From: G039954875 sp047528275
GTDB taxonomy: Bacteria; Bacteroidota; Bacteroidia; Flavobacteriales; Blattabacteriaceae
DNA: 64,000 nt
Assembly: GCA_047528275.1 (NCBI GenBank)
Contig: CP180023.1
Location: 992,001 to 1,056,000 of the forward strand
Direction: 5' to 3'
Below, piece after piece: positions 44,781 to 54,635 of this stretch. The position numbers and the translations under genes were made by a program. How positions within the stretch are numbered: position 1 is the first letter of the stretch; every line of letters begins with the position of its first letter. Under the pieces are notes generated by a model. The model had not been told where the DNA came from and did not search any database. It was given only the letters and a program-made list of their open reading frames with translations.

Positions 44781-46295
44781 TTAAACTTGAGCTACTTCTA
44801 CCAACATCTTCTGACCGGCTTCTATAGCCTGATCGATAGTCCCTTTCAGGTTGAATGCTGCTTCTGGGTACTGATCTAGCTCGCCGTCCATAATCATATT
44901 AAAGCCTTTGATCGTATCCTTGATGTTGACCAACTCACCGGGAATGCCTGTGAATTGCTCAGCGACATGGAAGGGTTGTGATAAGAAACGCTGTACACGT
45001 CGAGCACGGTGGACGACGAGTTTATCTTCCTCGCTGAGTTCTTCCATACCGAGGATAGCAATGATGTCTTGCAAGGCTTTGTAGCGCTGAAGGATTTCTT
45101 TGACACGTTGGGAACATTTGTAGTGTTTAATACCTACTATCTTGGGTGAGAGGATACGTGAGGTGGAGTCTAGTGGATCTACTGCTGGATAGATCCCCAA
45201 TGAGGCAATCTTTCTCGAGAGGACAGTCGTAGCATCCAAGTGAGAGAATATGGTTGCTGGGGCTGGATCGGTCAAGTCGTCAGCAGGTACGTAAACGGCT
45301 TGCACTGAAGTAATCGATCCGTTTTTTGTCGAAGTGATCCGTTCTTGCATTAAGCCCATCTCGGAGGCTAGAGTCGGTTGATATCCGACTGCTGAAGGCA
45401 TTCTCCCCAAAAGGGCTGATACTTCTGAACCGGCTTGTGTGAAGCGGAAAATATTATCAATAAAGAAGAGTACATCACGTCCCTTACCGTCTTCGGCACC
45501 ATCACGGAAATATTCAGCTAAGGTTAATCCTGAGAGGGCTACACGTGCTCTGGCTCCGGGGGGCTCATTCATCTGTCCGAAGACGAAAGCTGCTTTAGAC
45601 CCTTTGAGGATCTCTTTGTCGACTTTAGAGAGATCCCAACTTCCTTCTTTCATCGATTTCATAAAGTCTTCGCCATAACGGATGATACCTGATTCGAGCA
45701 TCTCGCGTAGAAGGTCGTTGCCTTCTCGGGTACGCTCGCCTACTCCAGCAAAGACTGAATGGCCGCCATGTTCTTTAGCAATGTTATTGATCAGTTCTTG
45801 GATCAATACCGTTTTGCCTACACCTGCACCACCAAAAAGACCAATCTTTCCTCCCTTGACATAAGGTTCGGTCAGATCGATCACCTTGATTCCGGTGTAG
45901 AGTACTTCAGTAACTGTAGAGAGCTCTTCAAACTTTGGTGCGGGTCGGTGTATAGGTAGGTTCTGGGATTTATCAAGATTACCTAGACCGTCAATACTAC
46001 TACCTATGACATTGAATAGACGGCCATTAATCTCGGGTCCGATCGGCATGGTGATTGGTGCACTGGTCGAGCTTACCTCCTGACTACGTTGCATTCCATC
46101 GGTGGAATCCATCGATATGCAGCGTACGGTATCTTCTCCAATGTGTTGTTGTACTTCAAGTATGAGTTTTTCCCCTGTAGGACGACTGACTTCGAGTGCA
46201 TCGTAAATCTTTGGTAGGGATGGGAGATCTTTAAAGACTACATCAATCACCGGTCCAATGATTTGTGTAATCTTCCCTTTTATTTTTTGAGCCAT
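44781..46295 (-). CDS. atpD: ATP synthase beta subunit
   Basis: The catalytic beta subunit of F1. From the start at 46295 it has 504 residues: N-terminal barrel (GKITQIIGPVIDVVF), P-loop FGGAGVGKTVLI, SGLTLAEYFRD, RTREGNDLL and the DELSEED motif, here LGMEELSEEDKLVVHRAR. A longer frame extends to 46319, but a TAnnTTTG box at 46317-46324 overlaps it, supporting 46295. As in many Bacteroidota, atpD and atpC form a separate pair; the F0/alpha cluster is not here, though a trace of AtpZ sits at 56.6 kb. Confidence 0.95.
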   Translation of the reverse strand: MAQKIKGKITQIIGPVIDVVFKDLPSLPKIYDALEVSRPTGEKLILEVQQHIGEDTVRCISMDSTDGMQRSQEVSSTSAPITMPIGPEINGRLFNVIGSSIDGLGNLDKSQNLPIHRPAPKFEELSTVTEVLYTGIKVIDLTEPYVKGGKIGLFGGAGVGKTVLIQELINNIAKEHGGHSVFAGVGERTREGNDLLREMLESGIIRYGEDFMKSMKEGSWDLSKVDKEILKGSKAAFVFGQMNEPPGARARVALSGLTLAEYFRDGAEDGKGRDVLFFIDNIFRFTQAGSEVSALLGRMPSAVGYQPTLASEMGLMQERITSTKNGSITSVQAVYVPADDLTDPAPATIFSHLDATTVLSRKIASLGIYPAVDPLDSTSRILSPKIVGIKHYKCSQRVKEILQRYKALQDIIAILGMEELSEEDKLVVHRARRVQRFLSQPFHVAEQFTGIPGELVNIKDTIKGFNMIMDGELDQYPEAAFNLKGTIDQAIEAGQKMLVEVAQV

Positions 46296-46316
46296 TTTTA
46301 TGGATTTTCGAGCCAA

Positions 46317-46324
46317 CAAATATA
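46317..46324 (-). promoter_or_regulatory. TAnnTTTG promoter box for atpDC
   Basis: On the minus strand TATATTTG, a full consensus match, 21 bases before the atpD ATG at 46295 and overlapping the alternative longer start. Nearly back to back with the ribF box. Confidence 0.6.
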
Positions 46325-46383
46325 CATCGATTCGTCAGAATGGAAAATTATTGTCAAGGGATTCGGATCTTCAGAAGCGTAAT

Positions 46384-46391
46384 TATCTTTG
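46384..46391 (+). promoter_or_regulatory. TAnnTTTG promoter box for ribF
   Basis: TATCTTTG matches the -7 consensus and ends 16 bases before the ribF GTG start codon at 46408, which supports that non-ATG start. Confidence 0.5.
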
Positions 46392-46407
46392 TCGGAAATA
46401 GTCACTT

Positions 46408-47334
46408 GTGGAGATCCATTCGTCTATCGATACCTTTTTACCTACTTCCGATATTGTCCTCACCTTGGGAGTTTTCGATGGTGTACATGCTGGCCATCGT
46501 CAACTCATCATGTCCTTAGATCAAAAAGCTCAATGGACTCAAAGTGCTTCAGTATTGCTGAGTTTTGATCCGCATCCAAGGGAAGTGCTTCAGTCTGATC
46601 TGGGGCTGAAATATTTGACTACTTCTACAGAGAAGATACGCTTACTTGGAGGGACTGGCCTGCAGCATTTGATTATCCACCCTTTTACTGAGGCTTTTGC
46701 TGCGCTCAGCTCAGAGGATTTTGTCCGCGATCTTCTATTGAAAAGACTTCGGATGAAGTCTCTTATCATCGGTCATGACCATCGTATCGGACAGGGGCGG
46801 CAGGGCTCTTACCAACAATTGAAAGAACTTGCTGCAATGTATGGTTTTGAGCTTGAGCAGTTGTCTGTGTATAAGATTGGTTCTCAGGTTGTTAGCTCTA
46901 CTGAGATCCGCAAGACGCTTTTGAATGGTAATTTATCTTGGGCTAATCAGGCTTTAGGGTATCCTTATGTGATCTCCGGTCGTATCGTGCAGGGGGATCG
47001 ATTTGGTCGGAAGCTTGGCTTTCCTACGGCCAATGTCCAAGTGCCACCGAAAAAACTTTTACCCCGATACGGTGTCTATGCTGTGAAAGCCGACTTGCGG
47101 GGACAAGACCATATGGGGATGCTTAATGTCGGTATACGGCCTACGGTAGGTGGACTTGATACACGGGTAGAAGTGCATCTGTTTGATTTCGATGAGATAG
47201 TCTATAATGAGGTGGTTTTCATCCAGCTCATACGTCGGATCCGTGAGGAGAAGAGATTTGATACCTTGGAGGCGCTCAAGGTACAATTGCAGCAAGATGA
47301 GAAGGCAGTACGGGTTATTTTTGCTGATGAATGA
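46408..47334 (+). CDS. ribF: Bifunctional riboflavin kinase/FAD synthetase
   Basis: RibF converts riboflavin to FMN and then FAD. The 308-residue protein starts from GTG and carries the N-terminal FAD synthetase nucleotidyltransferase motif TLGVFDGVHAGHRQLIM and the S-x-T-x-I-R segment (VSSTEIRKTLLNG), then the C-terminal riboflavin kinase domain with GRIVQGDRFGRKLGFPTANV. Both halves look intact. Its preservation beside a dead riboflavin synthase implies uptake of riboflavin. The next gene, a large nuclease, begins 19 bases downstream. Confidence 0.93.
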   Translation: MEIHSSIDTFLPTSDIVLTLGVFDGVHAGHRQLIMSLDQKAQWTQSASVLLSFDPHPREVLQSDLGLKYLTTSTEKIRLLGGTGLQHLIIHPFTEAFAALSSEDFVRDLLLKRLRMKSLIIGHDHRIGQGRQGSYQQLKELAAMYGFELEQLSVYKIGSQVVSSTEIRKTLLNGNLSWANQALGYPYVISGRIVQGDRFGRKLGFPTANVQVPPKKLLPRYGVYAVKADLRGQDHMGMLNVGIRPTVGGLDTRVEVHLFDFDEIVYNEVVFIQLIRRIREEKRFDTLEALKVQLQQDEKAVRVIFADE

Positions 47335-47353
47335 GTCTTAAAGATTTCGGCCT

Positions 47354-50110
47354 ATGTCATGCTTTATCGAGCAAGTCGTTCGAGTGATTTTCGAGCGGTA
47401 TAAAGATTTAAGTTCTTTGGTCTTGGTCTTACCCAATCGCCGGTCGGCCGTAATCCTTAAGAGAGTCCTACAGGAACGCTCACCTTGGACTTCTACTTGG
47501 TTGCCGGAAATATATACCATGCAAGAATTGATGCAACGTATTTCTGGTCTATCTTTAATAGAAGGATTGCCACTGTATTTAGATTTTTATACAGTGGTGA
47601 GTCGACAGCCAGATGTACGTGGTGAGACTTTTGATAAATTCATTCAATGGGCTCCTCAGGTATTATCCGATTTTGACGAGATTGACCTCAATCTGGTCGA
47701 TACAAAGCGGTTCTTTGCTTACATCAGCTCGGTAGATCGTATCAATCATTGGGAGCCTCGAGATCTTGCTCAGCAAACCCTTTTTATTGAGAAACATTTC
47801 CTCTTTTTGAAGGGGCTTGCCCTTTGGTATGATGGGCTACGTGAGTGGCTTTTGGAAAAGGGTATGGCGTATCATGGATTAATTTTTCGAAGTGCTCTCG
47901 ATCGTCTGGATGATTTTCTTTTGAAAAACTCTGATTTGGAGCGAATTATTTTCATTGGGATGAATGCTTTGAACCGATCTGAAGCAATACTCATACAAAG
48001 TTTGCTTGAACGGGGTAAGGCCGAAACTTATTGGGATGTAGATGCTTATTATTATGAAGATGAAGCCCAGGAGGCCGGTGCTTTTGTCCGGTCTTATTTT
48101 AATACTTGGCCAGCTTTGAGAGATCAACATGTCCAATGGATTGCTGAAAATTTCAAAAAGGCTAAGCAAGTCGAAGTTATCAGCACACCTGGTCAGGTTG
48201 GACAAACTAAGTGGGTAGGTCATCTGTTGGCAAGTTTAGCTCGGCAGGGTGAGAACTTTTCTAACGTGGTTGTCGTACCGGCTGATGGACGTCTGTTGAT
48301 TCCATTACTCCATGCTATCCCCAAAGAGATCAGTCCACTTAATGTGCTTATGCCATATCCTTTGCAAGCTATACCATTGGGGCAGAGTTTTTTGATAATT
48401 TTTTGCCTTTTTTCCAATAGGGAAAGATTTGGGCGGGACCAATTTTATCACAAAGACCTCTTGCAATTGCTCTCCGATATACATCTAGGGAGCATGTTGC
48501 ATGAAGCAGATCGGCGATTCTCAGCCTTAATCATCCAGAATAATATCAGCTTTGTTCCAGATGTATTGATATTGGAACATCTGCGAGGCGAGACCTTTTT
48601 GGGTATACTCGATTCTAAGAATAAGGATCCCAAGGTTTTCTTGGGTATGCTCATCGGTCTTTCTCAAAAAATTCGAGGAGTCTTTTTAGAAGATGATAGT
48701 GGAGATCATAATATGGCATTGGAATTCTTGAAACACTTTAATGGTTGGGCACAGGGACTTGATCAGCTTTTGAGCAAGCATCCTACGAGCATTACTGAGA
48801 TCAAGGCGTTGGACTTGCTTTATAAGCAGTGGTTGCGTTCTGAGAAGGTACAGTTTTTTGGGAGGAACCCTGGAGGCTTGTCTTTGATGGGGCTTCTCGA
48901 GACATGTTTGCTCAACTTTGATACGGTGATCATGACTTCGGTCAACGAAGGGATCTTTCCACCTGAGAAGACCCAGTGTTCTTGGATCCCTTTTAATATT
49001 CGGAAGCGGTTTGGTTTACCTACTTATCAGGAGCAGGATGCCCTCTATGCTTATCATTTCTATCATCTCTTACAAAGAGCCCGGAAGGTCTATCTAGTTT
49101 GTAATACCGAACCGGACGAATATGGTTCGGGCGAGAAGAGTCGTTTTATCCATCAACTCGAGATCGAGTCGCCACATGAAGTCCATCATAAGACCGTTTT
49201 ACCTGATTCAGGAGATATTGAACGACCGATCATGCTTATCGAGAAGAGTGCCTCGGTGATGCATAGGCTTGATCAGATCGCTACGAAGGGTTTTTCTTCT
49301 TCGGCCATTGGTCTTTATATTAGTGATCCCTTGTTATTTTATCAACGAAAGGTGTTGGGTCTGAATGATCATGAGACCGTTGAGGAGAGTCTTGAGGCGC
49401 GTGGATTAGGTACAATCGTTCATCAGGTGCTCGAGACCTTGTATCGACCGATACAAGGTCGTTTGCTCACGCTCGAGGCTTTGCAAGAGATGAAAAATTT
49501 ACATAACTCCATTGTGGAGCGGTTTTTTCAGGAGATAGGAGCGGATCACCGTCGAGGTAAAAACCTTTTGATCTATCGCGTGGTGAAGCAATATGTCGAG
49601 GATTTGATAGCATGGGATGAAATGGTTGTGCAACAGGGCCAACAGATCGTCATCCAAACACTCGAATGTGCGCTTTCAACCCCATTGAGGATCTCATTGC
49701 GCCAAGTACGACTCTACGGCTTAATCGACCGTGTAGATATTTGTGACGGCTTGTTGCGTATCATCGATTATAAAACTGGGACGGTTAAGCCTAAGGAACT
49801 CGAGATTGCATCGACTGATTTTGAGGAGCTCGTTCAAGTCCCTGATCATAGCAAGGCTTTACAACTATTGATCTATGCACAGCTTTGGTTGACTTCCGGA
49901 CAAGGGACAAAGGTGGTCTATCCAGGTATCATCTCTCTTCGCAAAATAGAACAGGGTTTGATACCCTTATCTATCGATAAGGATCAGGCCATCACTCCTG
50001 AGATCGTGGAAGGATTTTTACCTCACCTCTCCGCGAAACTCACTGAGTTGCTCGATCCAGAAGTACCCTTTGTGAAAAATCTTGGAAAAGATCAAATCAT
50101 ATTACCTTAG
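47354..50110 (+). CDS. PD-(D/E)XK nuclease/helicase-like protein (AddB-like)
   Basis: A 918-residue protein. The N terminus (LVLVLPNRRSAVILKRVLQE) is AddB-like rather than having a Walker A motif. A distant helicase-like middle follows, with TVIMTSVNEGIFPPEKTQCS resembling a degenerate motif of inactivated helicase subunits. The C terminus ends in a RecB-family nuclease core: YGLIDRVDICDGLLRIIDYK-TG, where the D...DxK residues bind metal. Bacteroidota encode such proteins, sometimes beside a UvrD/AddA helicase, to process double-strand breaks. No helicase partner is in this window, so AddAB function is inferred. It follows ribF by 19 bases and is probably read with it. Frame is clean over 2.7 kb. 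Confidence 0.8.
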   Translation: MSCFIEQVVRVIFERYKDLSSLVLVLPNRRSAVILKRVLQERSPWTSTWLPEIYTMQELMQRISGLSLIEGLPLYLDFYTVVSRQPDVRGETFDKFIQWAPQVLSDFDEIDLNLVDTKRFFAYISSVDRINHWEPRDLAQQTLFIEKHFLFLKGLALWYDGLREWLLEKGMAYHGLIFRSALDRLDDFLLKNSDLERIIFIGMNALNRSEAILIQSLLERGKAETYWDVDAYYYEDEAQEAGAFVRSYFNTWPALRDQHVQWIAENFKKAKQVEVISTPGQVGQTKWVGHLLASLARQGENFSNVVVVPADGRLLIPLLHAIPKEISPLNVLMPYPLQAIPLGQSFLIIFCLFSNRERFGRDQFYHKDLLQLLSDIHLGSMLHEADRRFSALIIQNNISFVPDVLILEHLRGETFLGILDSKNKDPKVFLGMLIGLSQKIRGVFLEDDSGDHNMALEFLKHFNGWAQGLDQLLSKHPTSITEIKALDLLYKQWLRSEKVQFFGRNPGGLSLMGLLETCLLNFDTVIMTSVNEGIFPPEKTQCSWIPFNIRKRFGLPTYQEQDALYAYHFYHLLQRARKVYLVCNTEPDEYGSGEKSRFIHQLEIESPHEVHHKTVLPDSGDIERPIMLIEKSASVMHRLDQIATKGFSSSAIGLYISDPLLFYQRKVLGLNDHETVEESLEARGLGTIVHQVLETLYRPIQGRLLTLEALQEMKNLHNSIVERFFQEIGADHRRGKNLLIYRVVKQYVEDLIAWDEMVVQQGQQIVIQTLECALSTPLRISLRQVRLYGLIDRVDICDGLLRIIDYKTGTVKPKELEIASTDFEELVQVPDHSKALQLLIYAQLWLTSGQGTKVVYPGIISLRKIEQGLIPLSIDKDQAITPEIVEGFLPHLSAKLTELLDPEVPFVKNLGKDQIILP

Positions 50111-50163
50111 CTGCTACTTGGGTGATCGGTTCAATTTGTGATAGGGTTTTGCTTGTGTTAAGG

Positions 50164-51225
50164 TCAGGTATTGAGGATCCATTCGGTCAAAAAGTCGCCA
50201 ACCTCTTCAGTACCTCTACCTTCTTTCGGATCAATATCCACCGTGCAGACCTTTTGATTGATGGCATGTTCTACTGTAGCGTACAGTTGTCGGCCCTCTT
50301 CATGCATCTCAAAGTGGTCGAGCATCATAGCAGCAGAGAGTACACAGGCCATAGGATTAGCAATATTTTTACCTGCTACTTGTGGGTAGGAACCGTGTAT
50401 TGGTTCGAACATCGCACCTTTCTCTCCAATGGAGGCCGAAGGGAGTAGACCAAGCGAACCACCGATCACACTGGCTTCGTCTGAGAGAATATCTCCAAAC
50501 ATGTTTTCTGTCAGGATTACATCAAACTGCCTAGGGTTAAGGATGAGCTGCATAGCTGCATTGTCTACGAAGAGAAAGTCTATACTGACTTCAGGGTAGT
50601 TCGTAGTCATTTTTTTTACAATCTCACGCCATAATCTGGAGGTTTCTAAGACATTGGCTTTGTCGACCAGGGTGAGTTTTTTTCTCCGTTTCAGTGCTGC
50701 TTCAAAGGCTTGTCGTCCGATGCGTTGGATCTCTTCCTTGGAATAAGTGCAGTGGTCATATGCTTGATCTCCACTAGTTGACCGGCCTTTTTTTCCGAAA
50801 TAGATCCCGCCAATGAGCTCACGGTAGATAACAAAGTCTACTCCTTGGATCTGCGTGTTTTTCAAAGGGGATTGATCGAGCAGTGATGGATAAGCGGTAA
50901 TCGGCCGTACATTGCAAAATAGCCCCATCTCTTTTCTAAGTTTAAGCAAGCCTTGTTCGGGTCTGACTTTTGCCTGGGGATCGTTGTCGTATTTCGGATC
51001 ACCTATAGCACCGAAAAGAATCGCGTCAGCTTGTAGGCAGAATGCGAGTGTTTTTTGAGGTAGGGGATCGCCTGTTTGATCGATAGCTACAGCACCGACC
51101 AGGCCTTCGTAATATTCAAAAGTGTGGCCAAATTTTTTACTGATGGCATCTAATGTTTTACGTGCTTGTTTGATCACTTCCGGGCCTATACCATCACCGG
51201 ATAGGACAGCTATGTTTTTTTTCAT
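50164..51225 (-). CDS. leuB: 3-isopropylmalate dehydrogenase
   Basis: LeuB oxidises and decarboxylates 3-isopropylmalate to 2-ketoisocaproate, the last specific step of leucine synthesis before transamination. The 353-residue protein has IAVLSGDGIGPEVIKQA, RELIGGIYFGKKGR, and the signature NMFGDILSDEASVIGGSLG with the Mg2+-binding aspartates. It is the last gene of leuA-leuC-leuD-leuB, 85 bases after leuD. It converges on the nuclease gene. Confidence 0.95.
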   Translation of the reverse strand: MKKNIAVLSGDGIGPEVIKQARKTLDAISKKFGHTFEYYEGLVGAVAIDQTGDPLPQKTLAFCLQADAILFGAIGDPKYDNDPQAKVRPEQGLLKLRKEMGLFCNVRPITAYPSLLDQSPLKNTQIQGVDFVIYRELIGGIYFGKKGRSTSGDQAYDHCTYSKEEIQRIGRQAFEAALKRRKKLTLVDKANVLETSRLWREIVKKMTTNYPEVSIDFLFVDNAAMQLILNPRQFDVILTENMFGDILSDEASVIGGSLGLLPSASIGEKGAMFEPIHGSYPQVAGKNIANPMACVLSAAMMLDHFEMHEEGRQLYATVEHAINQKVCTVDIDPKEGRGTEEVGDFLTEWILNT

Positions 51226-51310
51226 AGTGATGGGTTTGTATTCAATTTTTTACGTTTGGATGGTTGGACCTCTTATCGAGTTGTAAGCTGAATTTCAATA
51301 GGAAAAAGAT

Positions 51311-51898
51311 TTAAAAAAGGATGTGATCCTTTTCAAAACGTCCGATCTCATCTTTAAGGTTAACCAGAAAATCGAGGTCGTCATAACCGTTAATCAGACA
51401 GGTTTTCTTGTAAGAATGGATATCAAATTTTTCTTGATGACCTTCGATGGAAATGGTCTGTCTTTCTAGATCTACTTGAATGAGCACGCTTGATTCTTGC
51501 TTGATGGTTTGAAAGAGTTTTTGTAAGAAATCTTCGGATACTTCTACAGGTAACAGACCGTTGTTGAGTGCATTACCTTTGAATATATCGGCGAAGAAAC
51601 TCGAGACGACTACTCGAAATCCGTAGTCGAGTATGGCCCAAGCGGCGTGTTCTCGGCTCGATCCACAACCGAAATTCCGTCTGGCAACTAGGATTTGTCC
51701 GCTATAATTTGGGTCATTTAGTACGAAATCTTTTTTCGGCTGGTCATTGTTTTCGAAACGCCAATCTCTGAAGAGATTTTTACCAAACCCTTCGCGTGTG
51801 GTAGCCTTCAAAAAGCGGGCTGGTATGATCTGGTCGGTGTCGATATTTTCAATAGGTATGGGTATAGCCCTACTGCTCAATGTAGTGAATCTTTTCAT
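51311..51898 (-). CDS. leuD: 3-isopropylmalate dehydratase small subunit
   Basis: LeuD completes the active site of isopropylmalate isomerase. The 195-residue protein has IPIENIDTDQIIPARFLK, LVARRNFGCGSSREHAAWAI and GNALNNGLLPVE, the standard motifs. It lies 12 bases after leuC and before leuB, all on the minus strand. Confidence 0.95.
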   Translation of the reverse strand: MKRFTTLSSRAIPIPIENIDTDQIIPARFLKATTREGFGKNLFRDWRFENNDQPKKDFVLNDPNYSGQILVARRNFGCGSSREHAAWAILDYGFRVVVSSFFADIFKGNALNNGLLPVEVSEDFLQKLFQTIKQESSVLIQVDLERQTISIEGHQEKFDIHSYKKTCLINGYDDLDFLVNLKDEIGRFEKDHILF

Positions 51899-51910
51899 AA
51901 GAGGGAAAGG

Positions 51911-53320
51911 TTAGTATAGAATAGTGGTTTTTTCCAAATATTTCTCGATGTCTACAATCTTCCCTTCAATGGCAGTGATGGCTGCTACCAATGGGCTGGC
52001 TAAAAGGGTACGTACACCGGGTCCTTGTCGCCCTTCAAAATTTCTGTTTGAGGTCGAGACACAATATTCGCCCGAAGGGATTTTGTCTTCGTTCATCCCT
52101 ATACAGGCAGAGCACCCTGGCTGGCGAAGCTCAAATCCAACTTTTTTAAGAATCTCATCTAATCCCTCTTTTTGGGCTTGTTGAGCCACTTGTTGTGAGC
52201 CGGGTACGATCATTGCTCGGACGTGATCAGCTTTTTTCCTACCCTTGACAACTTGTGCTACTAGGCGTAGGTCTTCGATGCGTGAATTGGTGCAACTGCC
52301 GATGAAGACATGATTGATCGGTTTACCGATAAGGGATTCTCCAAATTTGAATCCCATGTAATTCAGGGATTTATTGAGTACTTCTTGGTTATTTGATTCA
52401 CCTGTTGGGATTTTTTCGGAGATCTTGATCCCCATGCCTGGGTTGGTCCCATAGGTGATCATTGGTGCAATGTCGGCCGCGTCAAAGCTGTGTTCAGTAT
52501 CGAAGTGGGCATCTTGATCTGTTTTGAGGCTACGCCAATAAGTAATGCCTTTTTCAAAGGCAGCATCTTTTGGGGTGAAAGTTTTTCCTTCTACGTAGTG
52601 GAAGGTGGTCTCGTCTGGGGCGATGATACCGCCTCTTGCACCCATTTCAATACTCATATTACAGACGGTCATCCGGCCTTCCATGCTCATCTGTTCGAAA
52701 ACAGGACCGGCATATTCTACAAAATATCCCGTTCCGCTGTCTGTTCCTAGTTTTGAAATGATGTAGAGGATGACGTCCTTAGGGGTGACTCCTTTTTTTA
52801 AGACACCTTCTACATAGATGCGCATCTGTTTGGGCTTGAGTTGCAATAGACATTGGCTAGCCATAACCATAGCGACTTGACTGGTGCCTATACCGAAGGC
52901 AATGGTGCCGAAGGCTCCGTGGGTGGAAGTATGACTGTCTCCGCAGACGATGGTCATTCCTGGAAGGGTCAAGCCGAGCTCGGGGCCAATGACATGTACA
53001 ATGCCTTGATATTTGTGGCCTAATCCATATAATGTAATGCCTTGCTTTTGACAGTTTTTTGAGAGGGCTTGTACTTGTTTTCTCGAGAGTGGATCAGCAA
53101 TAGGGAGATGTTGATTATGTGTTGGGACGTTGTGGTCTGCTGTAGCTACGATCTGTTGTGGTCTGAGGACCGAAAGACCTCTTTTTTCTAACTCAGCGAA
53201 GGCTTGAGGGCTGGTCACCTCGTGTATGTAGTGTTTATCGATGTATAGAACAACTATACCACCTTCTATAGTTCTGACCACATGTGCACCCCAGACCTTA
53301 TCAAATAAGGTTTTTCCCAT
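51911..53320 (-). CDS. leuC: 3-isopropylmalate dehydratase large subunit
   Basis: LeuC holds the [4Fe-4S] cluster of isopropylmalate isomerase. From the start at 53320 it has 469 residues beginning GKTLFDKVWGAHVV. The cluster cysteines are in FIGSCTNSR and QPGCSACIGMNEDK, and the substrate motif VCGDSHTSTHGAFGTIAFGI is intact. An open frame reaches nine codons further (53347), which would overlap leuA; the family start supports 53320, four bases after the leuA stop. Confidence 0.95.
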   Translation of the reverse strand: MGKTLFDKVWGAHVVRTIEGGIVVLYIDKHYIHEVTSPQAFAELEKRGLSVLRPQQIVATADHNVPTHNQHLPIADPLSRKQVQALSKNCQKQGITLYGLGHKYQGIVHVIGPELGLTLPGMTIVCGDSHTSTHGAFGTIAFGIGTSQVAMVMASQCLLQLKPKQMRIYVEGVLKKGVTPKDVILYIISKLGTDSGTGYFVEYAGPVFEQMSMEGRMTVCNMSIEMGARGGIIAPDETTFHYVEGKTFTPKDAAFEKGITYWRSLKTDQDAHFDTEHSFDAADIAPMITYGTNPGMGIKISEKIPTGESNNQEVLNKSLNYMGFKFGESLIGKPINHVFIGSCTNSRIEDLRLVAQVVKGRKKADHVRAMIVPGSQQVAQQAQKEGLDEILKKVGFELRQPGCSACIGMNEDKIPSGEYCVSTSNRNFEGRQGPGVRTLLASPLVAAITAIEGKIVDIEKYLEKTTILY

Positions 53321-53324
53321 TTTT

Positions 53325-54497
53325 CTAACGGATGATTTCAGCAACAAAGTTAGTGGTTTTTAATATTTTTTTCAGATCTTCATCTGAAATTTCCTTTTTT
53401 TCATCAGCTTGCCGAAGAAAAAGTAGATAAAGTGCATCTAAGTCATCTTTAGTTAAGATGTAACCTAATTTTTGACAACGATAGGCTAGGGCTGCTCGAC
53501 CGCTTCGCGCCGTCAGGATGATTGAGGATTGCTCAATGCCAACGTCTTCTGGGCTGATAATCTCATAAGTTTCGCGTTTTTTGATGACACCGTCTTGGTG
53601 GATACCTGAAGAGTGGGCAAAGGCGTTAGCTCCGACGATGGCCTTATTGGCTTGCACGGGCATACCTGTACACTCAGAAACCATCCGACTGGTCGGATGG
53701 AGTAGTTTGGTATTGATATGGGTATAGAGGTTGAGTTGGGGGTGTTGTTTGAGGATCATGACGATTTCGCAGAGTGAGGCGTTTCCAGCGCGTTCACCGA
53801 GACCATTCATGGTACACTCGACCTGCTCGGCACCATTGATGATACCAATCAAGGTGTTGGCTGTGGCTAATCCTAGATCGTTGTGACAATGGGTCGATAG
53901 TATGGCTTTGTGAATTCCTTTGACGTTTTCTTTCAAGAATCGAATCTTTTGGCCATATTCTTCTGGCAAGCAATAGCCCGTGGTGTCCGGTATGTTGAGC
54001 ACCGTACTGCCGGATTTGATGACGGCATCACATACTTGGGCCAGGAATTCATTTTCGGTTCGTCCGGCATCTTCGGCGTAGAATTCCACATCTTCGACAA
54101 AGCTTTTAGCGTATTGAACTGCTTCTACGGCCTGCTCGATGATCTTTTCTGGTGTGCTGTTAAACTTGTATCGGATGTGCCAGGAGGAGGTTCCGATGCC
54201 AGTATGTATACGTGGGTGCTGGGCGTGTTTCAGTGCAGCTGCTGCGGTTTCTATGTCTTTTTTTACAGCTCGGGAGAGGGCACATACGATCGGTTTTGAA
54301 ACACTCTTGCAGATCTCTTCAACGGATCGGAAATCGCCTGGGCTCGATATCGGAAATCCTGCTTCGATGATGTCTACACCTAATACCTCGAGCTGCTGGG
54401 CAATCTTAACTTTCTCAGCCGTGTTTAACTTACAACCTGGTACTTGCTCTCCGTCACGCAAAGTAGTGTCAAAGATTTGTATATTCTTTTTTTCCAT
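53325..54497 (-). CDS. leuA: 2-isopropylmalate synthase, short form
   Basis: LeuA condenses acetyl-CoA with 2-ketoisovalerate, the committed step to leucine. The 390-residue protein has FDTTLRDGEQVPGCKLN, the conserved HCHNDLGLATANTLIGI with metal-binding histidines and EVECTMNGLGERAGNASL-like segment. It stops after the catalytic and linker part and lacks the ~120-residue C-terminal leucine-binding regulatory domain of the ~510-residue type, as in some other Bacteroidota. Leucine would therefore not inhibit it by the usual route. First gene of the operon, with a promoter box 19 bases upstream. Confidence 0.95.
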   Translation of the reverse strand: MEKKNIQIFDTTLRDGEQVPGCKLNTAEKVKIAQQLEVLGVDIIEAGFPISSPGDFRSVEEICKSVSKPIVCALSRAVKKDIETAAAALKHAQHPRIHTGIGTSSWHIRYKFNSTPEKIIEQAVEAVQYAKSFVEDVEFYAEDAGRTENEFLAQVCDAVIKSGSTVLNIPDTTGYCLPEEYGQKIRFLKENVKGIHKAILSTHCHNDLGLATANTLIGIINGAEQVECTMNGLGERAGNASLCEIVMILKQHPQLNLYTHINTKLLHPTSRMVSECTGMPVQANKAIVGANAFAHSSGIHQDGVIKKRETYEIISPEDVGIEQSSIILTARSGRAALAYRCQKLGYILTKDDLDALYLLFLRQADEKKEISDEDLKKILKTTNFVAEIIR

Positions 54498-54516
54498 GAC
54501 TGACTTATTTTGATTT

Positions 54517-54524
54517 CAAAACTA
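54517..54524 (-). promoter_or_regulatory. TAnnTTTG promoter box for leuACDB
   Basis: On the minus strand TAGTTTTG, ending 19 bases before the leuA ATG. No leader peptide with a run of leucine codons and no T-box was seen in this short leader, so attenuation seems absent. Confidence 0.5.
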
Positions 54525-54635
54525 TTTTGTGTTGAAAAGAATTCCCTTAAAATAAGTTGTAAATTTACAATGCCTGATAGGAGGATTTGGTTTATAATCA
54601 TTTGATTTACAATATATAGATTTTATTTTATTACG

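Noticed and set aside
53910..54299. 129-codon plus-strand open frame inside leuA
   Set aside because: Antisense shadow of leuA created by its codon usage; no motifs of its own.
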